From Armatimonadetes bacterium UBA5829 (GTDB lineage: Bacteria; Armatimonadota; UBA5829), in assembly GCA_002431715.1 (NCBI GenBank), contig DJHI01000026.1, positions 1-5,546 on the forward strand: a DNA stretch of 5,546 nt. Direction: 5' to 3'. Positions 1 through 5,546 of this stretch are shown here, piece by piece. Made by a program: the position numbers and the translations under genes. Position 1 is the first letter of the stretch. Each line of letters begins with the position of its first letter. The notes under the pieces were generated by a model. That model was not told the origin of the DNA. It was given only the letters and a program-made list of their open reading frames with translations, and ran no database searches.

Positions 1-13
1 ACGCTCCGCCGAA

Positions 14-1255
14 ATGAATTTTACTCCTATCTACGAGAGCTTACGGAACGCAACATTGCCTGATAAATGCAAAACAATTAAACTGCTCAACAGCGCGACT
101 TTATCTTATCAGCTCAATTATATCGCGGGCCAAGCGGCATTTATGAAGTCAAAAGGTTTCGATGTAGCTGCTCTGGCGTCACCGGATAAACTGCTTGATG
201 AGTTTGGTTCACGTGAAGGTGTGCGTGTTTTTGGCGTTCCTATTTCAAGAAACATAGATCCGCCGGCTGACTTGCGATCTATAGTTCGGTTTATAGGGAA
301 AATCAGAGCATGCAGGCCGAGTATCGTTCATTCCCACACTCCTAAAGGCGGGCTAATAGGTATGATAGCCGCAGCCATAGCAGGTGTGCCGGTACGGATT
401 TATAATGTTCACGGTCTTCCCACCACGACCGCAACTGGTCTGAAGCATTTTCTTCTGGCTTGCTCGGAAAAACTGACATGTGCGCTTGCAAGCAGGGTTA
501 TTTGCGTCAGCGAGTCTGTGCAGAAGATGGCAATCGAGCAGAGGCTTTGCAAGTCTGAGAAGATAGTTGTTCTGAATAATGGAAGCATAAACGGTATAGA
601 CAGCGGCGACAGATTTAATCCTGACAAGTACCTGGCGGCGCGTGCGGAGATCAGATCGAAGTATGGGATACCCGAGGATGCTGTGGTGGCCGGTTTTGTA
701 GGACGGTTGGGACGCGAGAAGGGCTTGGTCGAGCTGGCAGAGGCTTTCGCAAATCTTCGTGACAAGTATTCGAAGCTTCACCTTATGATCGTAGGGCCGT
801 TTGAGCCCCGTGATCCTCTGCCGCAAGAGACTGAGCATGCCCTAGGTAGTGACGGACGGATTCATCTGACCGGCCTCGAATGGGACACTCCAAAGTTATA
901 TGCGGCTATGGATATATTTGTGCTGCCGTCTTACCGTGAGGGATTTCCAGTGGTTGCACTCGAAGCGTCTTCCATGGCGCTGCCGGTCATTACGACCTTT
1001 GCGCCCGGATGTATAGATGCCGTCGAGAATAATGTCAATGGAAGCCTGATTCCAATCCGCGATTCGTCAGCTCTGGCCGACGCTTTGGAACGGTATCTGA
1101 TCGACGATCAGCTTAGGCATAAACATGGCAAAGCAGGACGCGAAAGAGTGCTGCGGGATTTCCGCCGGGAGGATGTCTGGGAGTCGATTTATAAAGAGTA
1201 TACGCGGCTTTTGGCATCAAAGGGTTCAGAATGCCTCAAGAGCGGCGAGGAGTAG
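14..1255 (+). CDS. GT4-family glycosyltransferase (CapM/PglA-like)
   Basis: Retaining GT-B glycosyltransferase of family GT4, predicted to transfer a sugar from a nucleotide donor to a lipid-linked glycan at the inner membrane face. The 413 residues cover both Rossmann lobes. The N-lobe runs from the first strand at about residues 21-26 (TIKLLN) and includes HSHTPKGG (106-113) and NVHG (131-134). The C-lobe has NNGSINGID (188-196), GFVGRLGREKG (227-237) and a donor-site EX7E pair, E309 and E317, within SYREGFPVVALEA. The NGSINGID and HTPKGG signatures are those of the CapM/PglA-like subgroup. The start is uncertain: the frame is open to the left edge, ATG14 has no clear ribosome site, and about 20 residues precede the fold. 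An in-frame TTG at 56 is an alternative. The next gene, an SDR, begins 6 bases after the stop, with a PGT beyond it, so this is a glycan operon. Donor and acceptor sugars cannot be read from the sequence. Confidence 0.93.
   Translation: MNFTPIYESLRNATLPDKCKTIKLLNSATLSYQLNYIAGQAAFMKSKGFDVAALASPDKLLDEFGSREGVRVFGVPISRNIDPPADLRSIVRFIGKIRACRPSIVHSHTPKGGLIGMIAAAIAGVPVRIYNVHGLPTTTATGLKHFLLACSEKLTCALASRVICVSESVQKMAIEQRLCKSEKIVVLNNGSINGIDSGDRFNPDKYLAARAEIRSKYGIPEDAVVAGFVGRLGREKGLVELAEAFANLRDKYSKLHLMIVGPFEPRDPLPQETEHALGSDGRIHLTGLEWDTPKLYAAMDIFVLPSYREGFPVVALEASSMALPVITTFAPGCIDAVENNVNGSLIPIRDSSALADALERYLIDDQLRHKHGKAGRERVLRDFRREDVWESIYKEYTRLLASKGSECLKSGEE
1247..1252 (+). promoter_or_regulatory. Ribosome binding site deciding a TTG start
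   Basis: GAGGAG is a strong Shine-Dalgarno match ending 9 bases before TTG at 1262. It overlaps the last codons of the upstream glycosyltransferase gene. No in-frame ATG lies near the start of the SDR fold, and translation from TTG 1262 places the first beta strand (NRIVLIGG) exactly where the family begins, so this site supports the non-ATG start. Confidence 0.7.
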
Positions 1256-1261
1256 TCTGGT

Positions 1262-2197
1262 TTGTCTGATAATCGTATAGTTCTTATAGGCGGATCGGGG
1301 TTCGTCGGGTCGAATTTGCGGAAATTTATATCCCGCCCGCTTGTCGTGCCCGATGAACACGAGGCTGATTTAACCGATCCTGAGAGCCTCAGAAGAGTCA
1401 TCCAGCGCGGCGACATCATAATCAACTCGGCCGGTTACGCAAACGCTACGGACACCAGCGAGCGTGGTAAAGCTCTCTTTGAGACTGTGAATGTGAGTGG
1501 TGTCCGCAATCTGGCTGAAGTTGCAGCGGAAAAATACGCCGCGCAGTTAATCCACATCAGCAGTATAGCCGCTATGGGCAGGTGGCACTGCGATAATGTC
1601 ACTGAAAAGATGCTTATGCCGCTGGGTTCGCCATATGCGGAGAGCAAGCTGGCTGGTGAGAGAGCGCTGGATGAATTCCAAGGCAGGCTGCCTATTACGA
1701 TATTGCGGCCAACCTCTGTTTTTGGTGAAGGCCGCGGTCTGGCGAAAACCCTTTGTAAAGTTGTCTCAAAAGGAATCGTGCCTCTGCCCGGCGGAGGAGC
1801 AGCCAGGATACCGTTTACTTATATAGGAAATATAGCCCAGTGTGTGGAACTAAGCATTGCAAACGACAACTGCTGCGGGCATACATTCATAATAGGCGAT
1901 GAAACCTCCTACAGCCTGCTTTCTATTGTGACAGGTTTGGCAAAGGCGCTCAGTGTAAAAATACGAGTAGTTGCTGTACCATTGACGCTTGCGCGATTTG
2001 GAGTCGGCTGCCTGCAATCGACTGCAAAGCTGACAGGACGACCGCCGATTATGGATTCCGGAAGACTGGATACTCTGACAAATTCGGTTTCTTATTCGGT
2101 AAATGCTTTCCGGCAAGCGACCGGTTATAAACCGCATTACTCACTGGAACAGTCCCTTAAGCTGATTGCCGAGTGGTATTTGGGAACTAAAGATTGA
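1262..2197 (+). CDS. NAD(P)-dependent epimerase/dehydratase (extended SDR)
   Basis: Extended short-chain dehydrogenase/reductase acting on a nucleotide sugar, as an epimerase or 4-ketoreductase. The 311 residues match the usual family length. The Rossmann dinucleotide site GGSGFVG is at 10-16 (G10, G13, G16), and acidic residues follow strand 2 (D31, E32). The catalytic set is Ser100/Ser101 in HISS, Tyr125 and Lys129 in YAESK. LRPTSVFGEG (148-157) is the conserved strand and loop after the active site, and the C-terminal part (about 165-305) is the substrate lobe. It starts at TTG with a good ribosome site and shares one base with the PGT gene. SDRs placed directly before a small PGT often make the sugar that the PGT loads, such as the WbpV/WreQ-type reductases forming UDP-QuiNAc or a related 6-deoxy sugar. 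That assignment is inference from context, and a plain UDP-hexose 4-epimerase is equally possible. Confidence 0.9.
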   Translation: MSDNRIVLIGGSGFVGSNLRKFISRPLVVPDEHEADLTDPESLRRVIQRGDIIINSAGYANATDTSERGKALFETVNVSGVRNLAEVAAEKYAAQLIHISSIAAMGRWHCDNVTEKMLMPLGSPYAESKLAGERALDEFQGRLPITILRPTSVFGEGRGLAKTLCKVVSKGIVPLPGGGAARIPFTYIGNIAQCVELSIANDNCCGHTFIIGDETSYSLLSIVTGLAKALSVKIRVVAVPLTLARFGVGCLQSTAKLTGRPPIMDSGRLDTLTNSVSYSVNAFRQATGYKPHYSLEQSLKLIAEWYLGTKD

Positions 2198-2772
2198 TGG
2201 TTTATTCGTTTATAAAGGACTTGATCGATAGATTTTTAGCGCTTGTTTTTCTAGTGCTCGGATTCGTCTTCATGATTCTAGTCGCTCTCATGATTCGCCT
2301 CGACTCAAAAGGACCGGCTATCTATAAACAAAACCGCGTCGGCAAGTTCGGCAAGAGGTTTGTAATGTGGAAATTTCGGACGATGTATATAGACACACCA
2401 GTGCTCTCCACGGAAGATATGCAAAAGCAGAGCTTTGATCCTTACACTAGAGTAGGCAAGTTCCTCAGAAAGACCAGCATCGACGAAATTCCACAGCTTG
2501 TAAATGTCCTTATGGGTCAGATGAGTCTGATCGGCCCTAGACCGGCGCTGCCGACCCAGGATGATGTCAATGCACTTAGAGAGAGCGCCGGAGTGCATAA
2601 GCTGAAGCCTGGAATGACTGGGCTCGCTCAAGTTATGGGGCGCGATGAACTGCCGGCTGATCAGAAAGTCGCTTATGACTCGGAATACCTTCAAAAAATG
2701 AGCTTCTGCTTTGACCTCAAAATCATATATCTTACTTTTTCCGCGGTTACATCAGCCAGAGGAAATAAATAA
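2197..2772 (+). CDS. Small PglC-like phosphoglycosyl transferase
   Basis: Monotopic phosphoglycosyl transferase (bacterial sugar transferase family). It transfers a sugar phosphate from a UDP-sugar to undecaprenyl phosphate, the first membrane step of glycan assembly. The 191 residues are the minimal catalytic form without the large N-terminal membrane domain of WcaJ/WbaP. In order come a hydrophobic membrane segment (about 8-34), a basic QNRVGKFGKRFVMWKFRTM stretch (45-63), the catalytic Asp-Glu dyad D96-E97 in SIDEIPQL, SLIGPRP (110-116), GMTGLAQVMGRDEL (139-152) and an amphipathic C-terminal region (FDLKIIYLT, 172-180). ATG 2197 is chosen over the adjacent TTG 2194. It overlaps the SDR stop by one base (TGATG), implying translational coupling. 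One oddity: residues 22-25 are GFVF where PglC-like enzymes usually carry the Ser-Pro helix break. The rest of the family signature is intact, so an active enzyme is likely. Confidence 0.95.
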   Translation: MVYSFIKDLIDRFLALVFLVLGFVFMILVALMIRLDSKGPAIYKQNRVGKFGKRFVMWKFRTMYIDTPVLSTEDMQKQSFDPYTRVGKFLRKTSIDEIPQLVNVLMGQMSLIGPRPALPTQDDVNALRESAGVHKLKPGMTGLAQVMGRDELPADQKVAYDSEYLQKMSFCFDLKIIYLTFSAVTSARGNK

Positions 2773-2847
2773 TAAGCGTTTGCCCATTACTCCTAATCTG
2801 ATTACACCCGTTTCCACAGGCCACCGGCAGGGTAACTTCTGTATGCT

Positions 2848-3573
2848 ATGGCCAATTCATCTAACTCTCAAGACAATGAAATATACACACTTGCACTCTC
2901 GGCGCTGAATAAGTCCGGCATTGACTATATGCTCGGAGGCGCATTTGCCATATATCACTATACGAACTGGTGGCGTAATACGCATGATATAGATGTTTAT
3001 ATGGTTAAAGAAGATGTCCCGAAAGCCGCCGGGGCACTGGAAATGGCCGGGTTCGATGATATGGGCGAGCAGGCTGAAGGAGATAAAGACTGGATATACC
3101 ACGCCTGCTGCGAATCGGTGATAGTGGATGTGATCTGGCGATTTGCCAACCTTGAAAACTACATCACCAGGGACTGGTTCGATAGAGCGCCTGTGGGAAG
3201 GTTTCTGGGAAACGATGTCAAATTTCTGCCGCTTGAGGAGATCGTATGGATTAAGACGTTTGTGATCAATCGTCACAGGTGCGACTGGCCTGATGTGATG
3301 CGTGTGATTCGAGCGCAGTGTCAGAACCTTGATTGGAATAGACTCCTGGATATGCTCGGCGAACACTGGCTGCTGCTGGCGGGGTTGATAGATGTTTTCG
3401 ACAGGCAGCATCCTGACTCCATGGGCTGCATTCCTGGAGGGATAAGAGAAGAACTTATGAATCGGCGGAAGCTTTACTGGGAGAATCCTCCACGTTTGGT
3501 CGAGAGAGAGCATCTGCTCGACCCATGGATACACTATAGGGCGGATCAATATGCGCTTTGGCGGAATGAATAA
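2848..3573 (+). CDS. Pol-beta-fold nucleotidyltransferase, unknown substrate
   Basis: Predicted nucleotidyltransferase of the pol-beta superfamily, 241 residues and probably cytoplasmic, transferring an NMP to an unknown acceptor. The signature is complete: Gly-Gly at 30-31 (YMLGGAFAIY), then R43-x-T45-x-D47-I-D49 (RNTHDID) giving the first two metal-binding carboxylates, and D94 in VDVIW as the likely third. A helical segment with K136 and a basic/acidic cluster (EEIVWIKTFVINRHRCDWPDVMRVI, about 131-154, a run shared with AbiEii-like and small nucleotidyltransferases) follows, then an unrecognised Trp- and Arg-rich tail (about 195-241). AGGG at 2829-2832 is 15 bases from ATG 2848, rather far. 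An in-frame CTG at 2839 is better spaced but unproven. The gene overlaps the downstream isomerase by 23 bases. No antitoxin-like partner is visible, so I do not call it a toxin. The biological role is unknown. Confidence 0.82.
   Translation: MANSSNSQDNEIYTLALSALNKSGIDYMLGGAFAIYHYTNWWRNTHDIDVYMVKEDVPKAAGALEMAGFDDMGEQAEGDKDWIYHACCESVIVDVIWRFANLENYITRDWFDRAPVGRFLGNDVKFLPLEEIVWIKTFVINRHRCDWPDVMRVIRAQCQNLDWNRLLDMLGEHWLLLAGLIDVFDRQHPDSMGCIPGGIREELMNRRKLYWENPPRLVEREHLLDPWIHYRADQYALWRNE
3538..3544 (+). promoter_or_regulatory. Ribosome binding site of the isomerase gene
   Basis: AGGGCGG lies 6 bases before ATG 3551 and inside the 3' end of the nucleotidyltransferase gene. It favours ATG 3551 over the in-frame ATGs at 3566 and 3578, which lack a comparable purine-rich site. 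The choice is also supported by the resulting N-terminus MRFGGMNNPM, which contributes the first barrel strand. Confidence 0.55.
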
Positions 3574-4354
3574 TCCTATGGTCGATATAACTGAGGAGAT
3601 AGCCATAATGGCCGACCTCGGTTTCGATTTTCTCGATCTTACACTTGAGCCTGAAGAAACATACTCGGCGAATATAAAGGTAAAAACCATCACCAGAGCA
3701 TTGGCGCGTGCCGGGTTGGGAATTGTCGGGCATACGGCATGGTATCTACCTGTCGCTTCGCCTTTCCCTGAACTTAGGGAGGTCACGATTCGCGAGCTTG
3801 AGAGATGTATGAAAGTCTTCAGAGACCTCGGCGCCGACAAAATGAACGTGCACCCACAGACAAAGGTTCCTCTGCACGATGAGGAGTGGGTGGTCGCGCA
3901 AAATGTGGAGGTCGTAGCCCGACTGGCATCTCTGGGCGAAGAGATCGGCGTTAAGGTGATGCTGGAAAACATGCCCAACTTCAGCAGGGTCTCACAGATC
4001 AAACCCATAATGGAGGCGGTGCCCGAGGCGCTATTGCTGCTCGATGTGGGTCATGCCAACCTCGACACACCCCATAATTACAGCGAGGAGCTTTTGGCGC
4101 ACTTCGGGGAAAGGCTCGGGCATGTGCACATCCACGACAACCGCGGCGGCAAGGATGATATGCACCTGCCGCTTGGAGTGGGCAATATCAACTGGCTGAG
4201 AGTGGTTCGCGCACTGAAAAATGCTAATTATGACGGCACTATTACTATTGAAGTATTCGGCGATGACGATGATTACCTGGTTATGAGCCGGGAGAAGCTG
4301 AAGTATTTATGGGATCATACTGAGGCCGGAGAAGGTGTGGTTTATAGGGCCTGA
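3551..4354 (+). CDS. Sugar phosphate isomerase/epimerase (xylose isomerase-like TIM barrel)
   Basis: Predicted metal-dependent TIM-barrel enzyme of the AP-endonuclease-2/xylose-isomerase-like superfamily, cytoplasmic, with a sugar, sugar phosphate or inositol-type substrate. The 267 residues are normal for the family. Barrel-strand ends carry the expected metal and substrate ligands: H61 (GHTAWY), H101 (MNVHP), E139 (VMLENMP), D165 and H168 (LLDVGHANL), H191/H193/H195-D196 (HVHIHDN), H205 (DMHLPLG) and E234 (TITIEVF). The N-terminal MRFGGMNNPM and LGFDFLDLTLEP (23-34) match strand 1 and the following loop. Endonuclease IV is less likely because the protein is short and lacks its full set of zinc ligands in the usual spacing. 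The start lies 23 bases inside the nucleotidyltransferase gene, so the pair is probably translationally coupled. Exact reaction and substrate are not determined. It ends facing the convergent minus-strand gene, with a hairpin between them. Confidence 0.88.
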   Translation: MRFGGMNNPMVDITEEIAIMADLGFDFLDLTLEPEETYSANIKVKTITRALARAGLGIVGHTAWYLPVASPFPELREVTIRELERCMKVFRDLGADKMNVHPQTKVPLHDEEWVVAQNVEVVARLASLGEEIGVKVMLENMPNFSRVSQIKPIMEAVPEALLLLDVGHANLDTPHNYSEELLAHFGERLGHVHIHDNRGGKDDMHLPLGVGNINWLRVVRALKNANYDGTITIEVFGDDDDYLVMSREKLKYLWDHTEAGEGVVYRA

Positions 4355-4401
4355 TTATTAAGGCGTGGATTGCAAATTTGCCCGAACATTACTCTAGATT
4401 T

Positions 4402-4437
4402 TGCGGCGAGGCCGGAAAGAGATCCGGCCACGCCGCA
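4402..4437. terminator. Candidate bidirectional terminator hairpin
   Basis: A near-perfect inverted repeat between two convergent genes. The arms 4402-4415 (TGCGGCGAGGCCGG) and 4424-4437 (CCGGCCACGCCGCA) pair over 14 positions with a single A-A mismatch, and A4416-T4423 can extend the stem, leaving a 6-base loop. Neither strand has a proper run of T after the stem (TTGTCC on plus, AAATCTAGAG on minus), so it is not a textbook intrinsic terminator. Position and stem strength still make transcript-end formation or 3' end protection the most likely role. A second CCGGCC at 4442-4447 could pair alternatively with the inner part of the left arm. Confidence 0.5.
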
Positions 4438-4457
4438 TTGTCCGGCCGATGGAGTAC

Positions 4458-5546
4458 TTAATCCACCACGACAACCTCGCCCGTCTCCGGCACTCTGACT
4501 ACAGTGACCACTTGATCGCCTACAACCTCCCGGCAGATAATACCTGTTGCCGCGATTGTTGCATTCTCACCGGCATCGGCTACATCGGCCCAAACCTCTA
4601 TTCCGACCGCCTCACCGGCTGGTCTGATACCTCCCGCACCGGTATTGATGGTGCAGCAAGTCGCACCAGGTGTGATAACCTTTCCCCACACCTTCACAAG
4701 CAGGCCAAGCGGGCAAAATGAGTTAGAGAATGCGGCGTTCCCGCAGAGTCCGAGGACCGAAGGCACATCCGTATGGCCCATGTAAGTATGACTCGCACCG
4801 CTAATCACTTTTTCTCCATTGACGGTATTTAAAATGCCATTGATATCAACTATATCTCCGGCCGCAAGACCGGAATCGGCCTCGACACAGCGTATTCCCG
4901 AAGCCCTATTCGTTTCTTCAATGAAGAAGCAATCGGAGAATACGGCTGTAACTACTTTGCTTTCAAGAGTCACTTCTTCATTATCAGCCAGTCCCTTGAT
5001 ATCGCCGATCAGATTGCTGGATGCGGCGCTGGAAATTAATATAGGCTCACTTACGCCTATCTCGCTCCATCTGCGTGATGGGTTCCTGGCCTTGACTAAG
5101 ACATAATATGTCTGCCCCGAAACGAGGTTCAGATCATCGATGACTGCTGATGTCTCGATCCCTGCGCTTGTCCACCACAATACGTCCGTCTCCTCGGGAG
5201 CCGTGCCGACAGCATACATATACTCGGCTACCATTGTGTCGGGGTCGGATGCGCTCCAGGAAGCTTCTATCGGCTCATCCAAGGGTAGAAGCGTCTCTGT
5301 GACGTTTACAATGGGCGTGGTCGGCGGAGTAAGGTCTCTGGACTGAACATCTCGCAGGCAGTAGACACTTCCGTCATATGAGCCGAACACAACGCTGCTG
5401 TCTGCGCCTATAGCAGGACTGCCTGCCACGGACGAGAGAGTTGTAAACTGCCACTGCTGCGTCCCGTCGGGGTTGATGCAGTAGATATTGCCGTTTGACG
5501 ATCCGACATATATCTTTCCCGACGCATCCACTGCAGGTGAAGAATA
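4458..5546 (-). CDS. Multidomain surface protein, PQQ-like repeats + FN3 + tandem OB-like domains (5'-partial)
   Basis: C-terminal portion of a large, probably exported protein. The frame is open through the right edge, so the true start and any signal peptide are outside. GTG at 5531 is not the start, because upstream codons read YSSPA and complete a repeat. Residues below count from 5531. Two PQQ/BamB-type propeller blades come first: (SSPAV)DASGKIYVGSSNGNIYCINPDG (to 23) and AGSPAIGADSSVVFGSYDGSVYCLRD (36-61). A fibronectin-III-like domain follows (about 69-167; PPTTP, SWSASDPD, YYVLVKARN). Then come two similar beta-rich, OB-like units, about 176-250 (VTLESKVVTAVF, CFFIEETNRASGIRCV) and 275-347 (GLLVKVWGKVI, VGIEVWADV, GENATIAATGII). 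The chain ends in RVPETGEVVVVD, with no membrane anchor or sorting signal seen. Cysteines C201, C215, C263, C273, C292, C293 and C333 are frequent for a surface protein. Function is unknown. Binding or structural roles outside the cytoplasm are inferred from domain types only. Confidence 0.85.
   Translation of the reverse strand, partial: YSSPAVDASGKIYVGSSNGNIYCINPDGTQQWQFTTLSSVAGSPAIGADSSVVFGSYDGSVYCLRDVQSRDLTPPTTPIVNVTETLLPLDEPIEASWSASDPDTMVAEYMYAVGTAPEETDVLWWTSAGIETSAVIDDLNLVSGQTYYVLVKARNPSRRWSEIGVSEPILISSAASSNLIGDIKGLADNEEVTLESKVVTAVFSDCFFIEETNRASGIRCVEADSGLAAGDIVDINGILNTVNGEKVISGASHTYMGHTDVPSVLGLCGNAAFSNSFCPLGLLVKVWGKVITPGATCCTINTGAGGIRPAGEAVGIEVWADVADAGENATIAATGIICREVVGDQVVTVVRVPETGEVVVVD

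Noticed and set aside
2773..2847. Promoter or terminator in the gap between the PGT and nucleotidyltransferase genes
   Set aside because: No convincing -35/-10 pair with normal spacing (TTGCCC at 2780 has no -10 partner) and no stable inverted repeat was found. It may be transcribed through.
2848..3573. AbiEii-type toxin of a toxin-antitoxin or phage-defence system
   Set aside because: The nucleotidyltransferase core is shared, but there is no AbiEi-like or MNT/HEPN-like partner. The overlapping neighbour is a metabolic TIM barrel, so defence is not supported.
2857..4008. Long open frame of 383 codons on the minus strand
   Set aside because: It lies opposite two plus-strand genes with complete family motifs and metal ligands. 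Its translation shows no recognisable domain, and it is best explained as an antisense shadow.
3551..4354. Endonuclease IV (DNA repair)
   Set aside because: It has the same superfamily fold, but the protein is shorter and its ligand motifs fit sugar isomerases/epimerases better.
4372..4381. Perfect 10-base palindrome GCAAATTTGC as an operator
   Set aside because: It is short and lies between two gene 3' ends with no promoter or start codon nearby, so it can easily occur by chance.
1..5546. CRISPR array, tRNA/rRNA, insertion sequence or integration site
   Set aside because: No regularly spaced repeats, RNA-gene signatures, transposase motifs or flanking terminal repeats could be seen on either strand.

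Overview
The window is bacterial: compact genes with Shine-Dalgarno-like sites, short or overlapping gene junctions, one probable TTG start and a moderate base composition. It contains six protein-coding genes and no recognisable RNA gene, mobile element or CRISPR array. The phylum cannot be fixed from this sequence. The right-hand protein (PQQ-type propeller repeats, fibronectin III and tandem OB-like beta domains) resembles large surface proteins I associate with Armatimonadota and similar environmental lineages, but that is only a weak hint.

Left region (14-2772, plus strand) is a tightly packed surface-glycan module. It holds a CapM/PglA-like GT4 glycosyltransferase, an extended-SDR nucleotide-sugar epimerase or 4-ketoreductase, and a small PglC-like monotopic phosphoglycosyl transferase (PGT). 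The first junction is a 6-base gap and the second a one-base TGATG overlap, so all three are probably co-transcribed. The inferred pathway is that the SDR finishes a nucleotide sugar, the PGT loads its phospho-sugar onto undecaprenyl phosphate at the inner membrane face, and the GT4 enzyme adds a following sugar. This would be the right-hand end of an O-antigen, capsule or exopolysaccharide locus continuing to the left. The PGT lacks the Ser-Pro helix break usual in its membrane hairpin.

Middle region (2848-4354, plus strand) holds two genes overlapping by 23 bases: a pol-beta-fold nucleotidyltransferase of unknown substrate and a xylose-isomerase-like TIM-barrel sugar phosphate isomerase/epimerase. 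Their overlap suggests translational coupling and a shared pathway, but the sequence does not name the substrate. A 75-base gap without an obvious terminator separates them from the glycan genes.

Right region (4355-5546) begins with a short convergent intergenic segment carrying a strong GC-rich hairpin, a candidate bidirectional terminator. It is followed on the minus strand by the C-terminal part of a large, probably exported, multidomain protein whose start lies beyond the right edge of the window.
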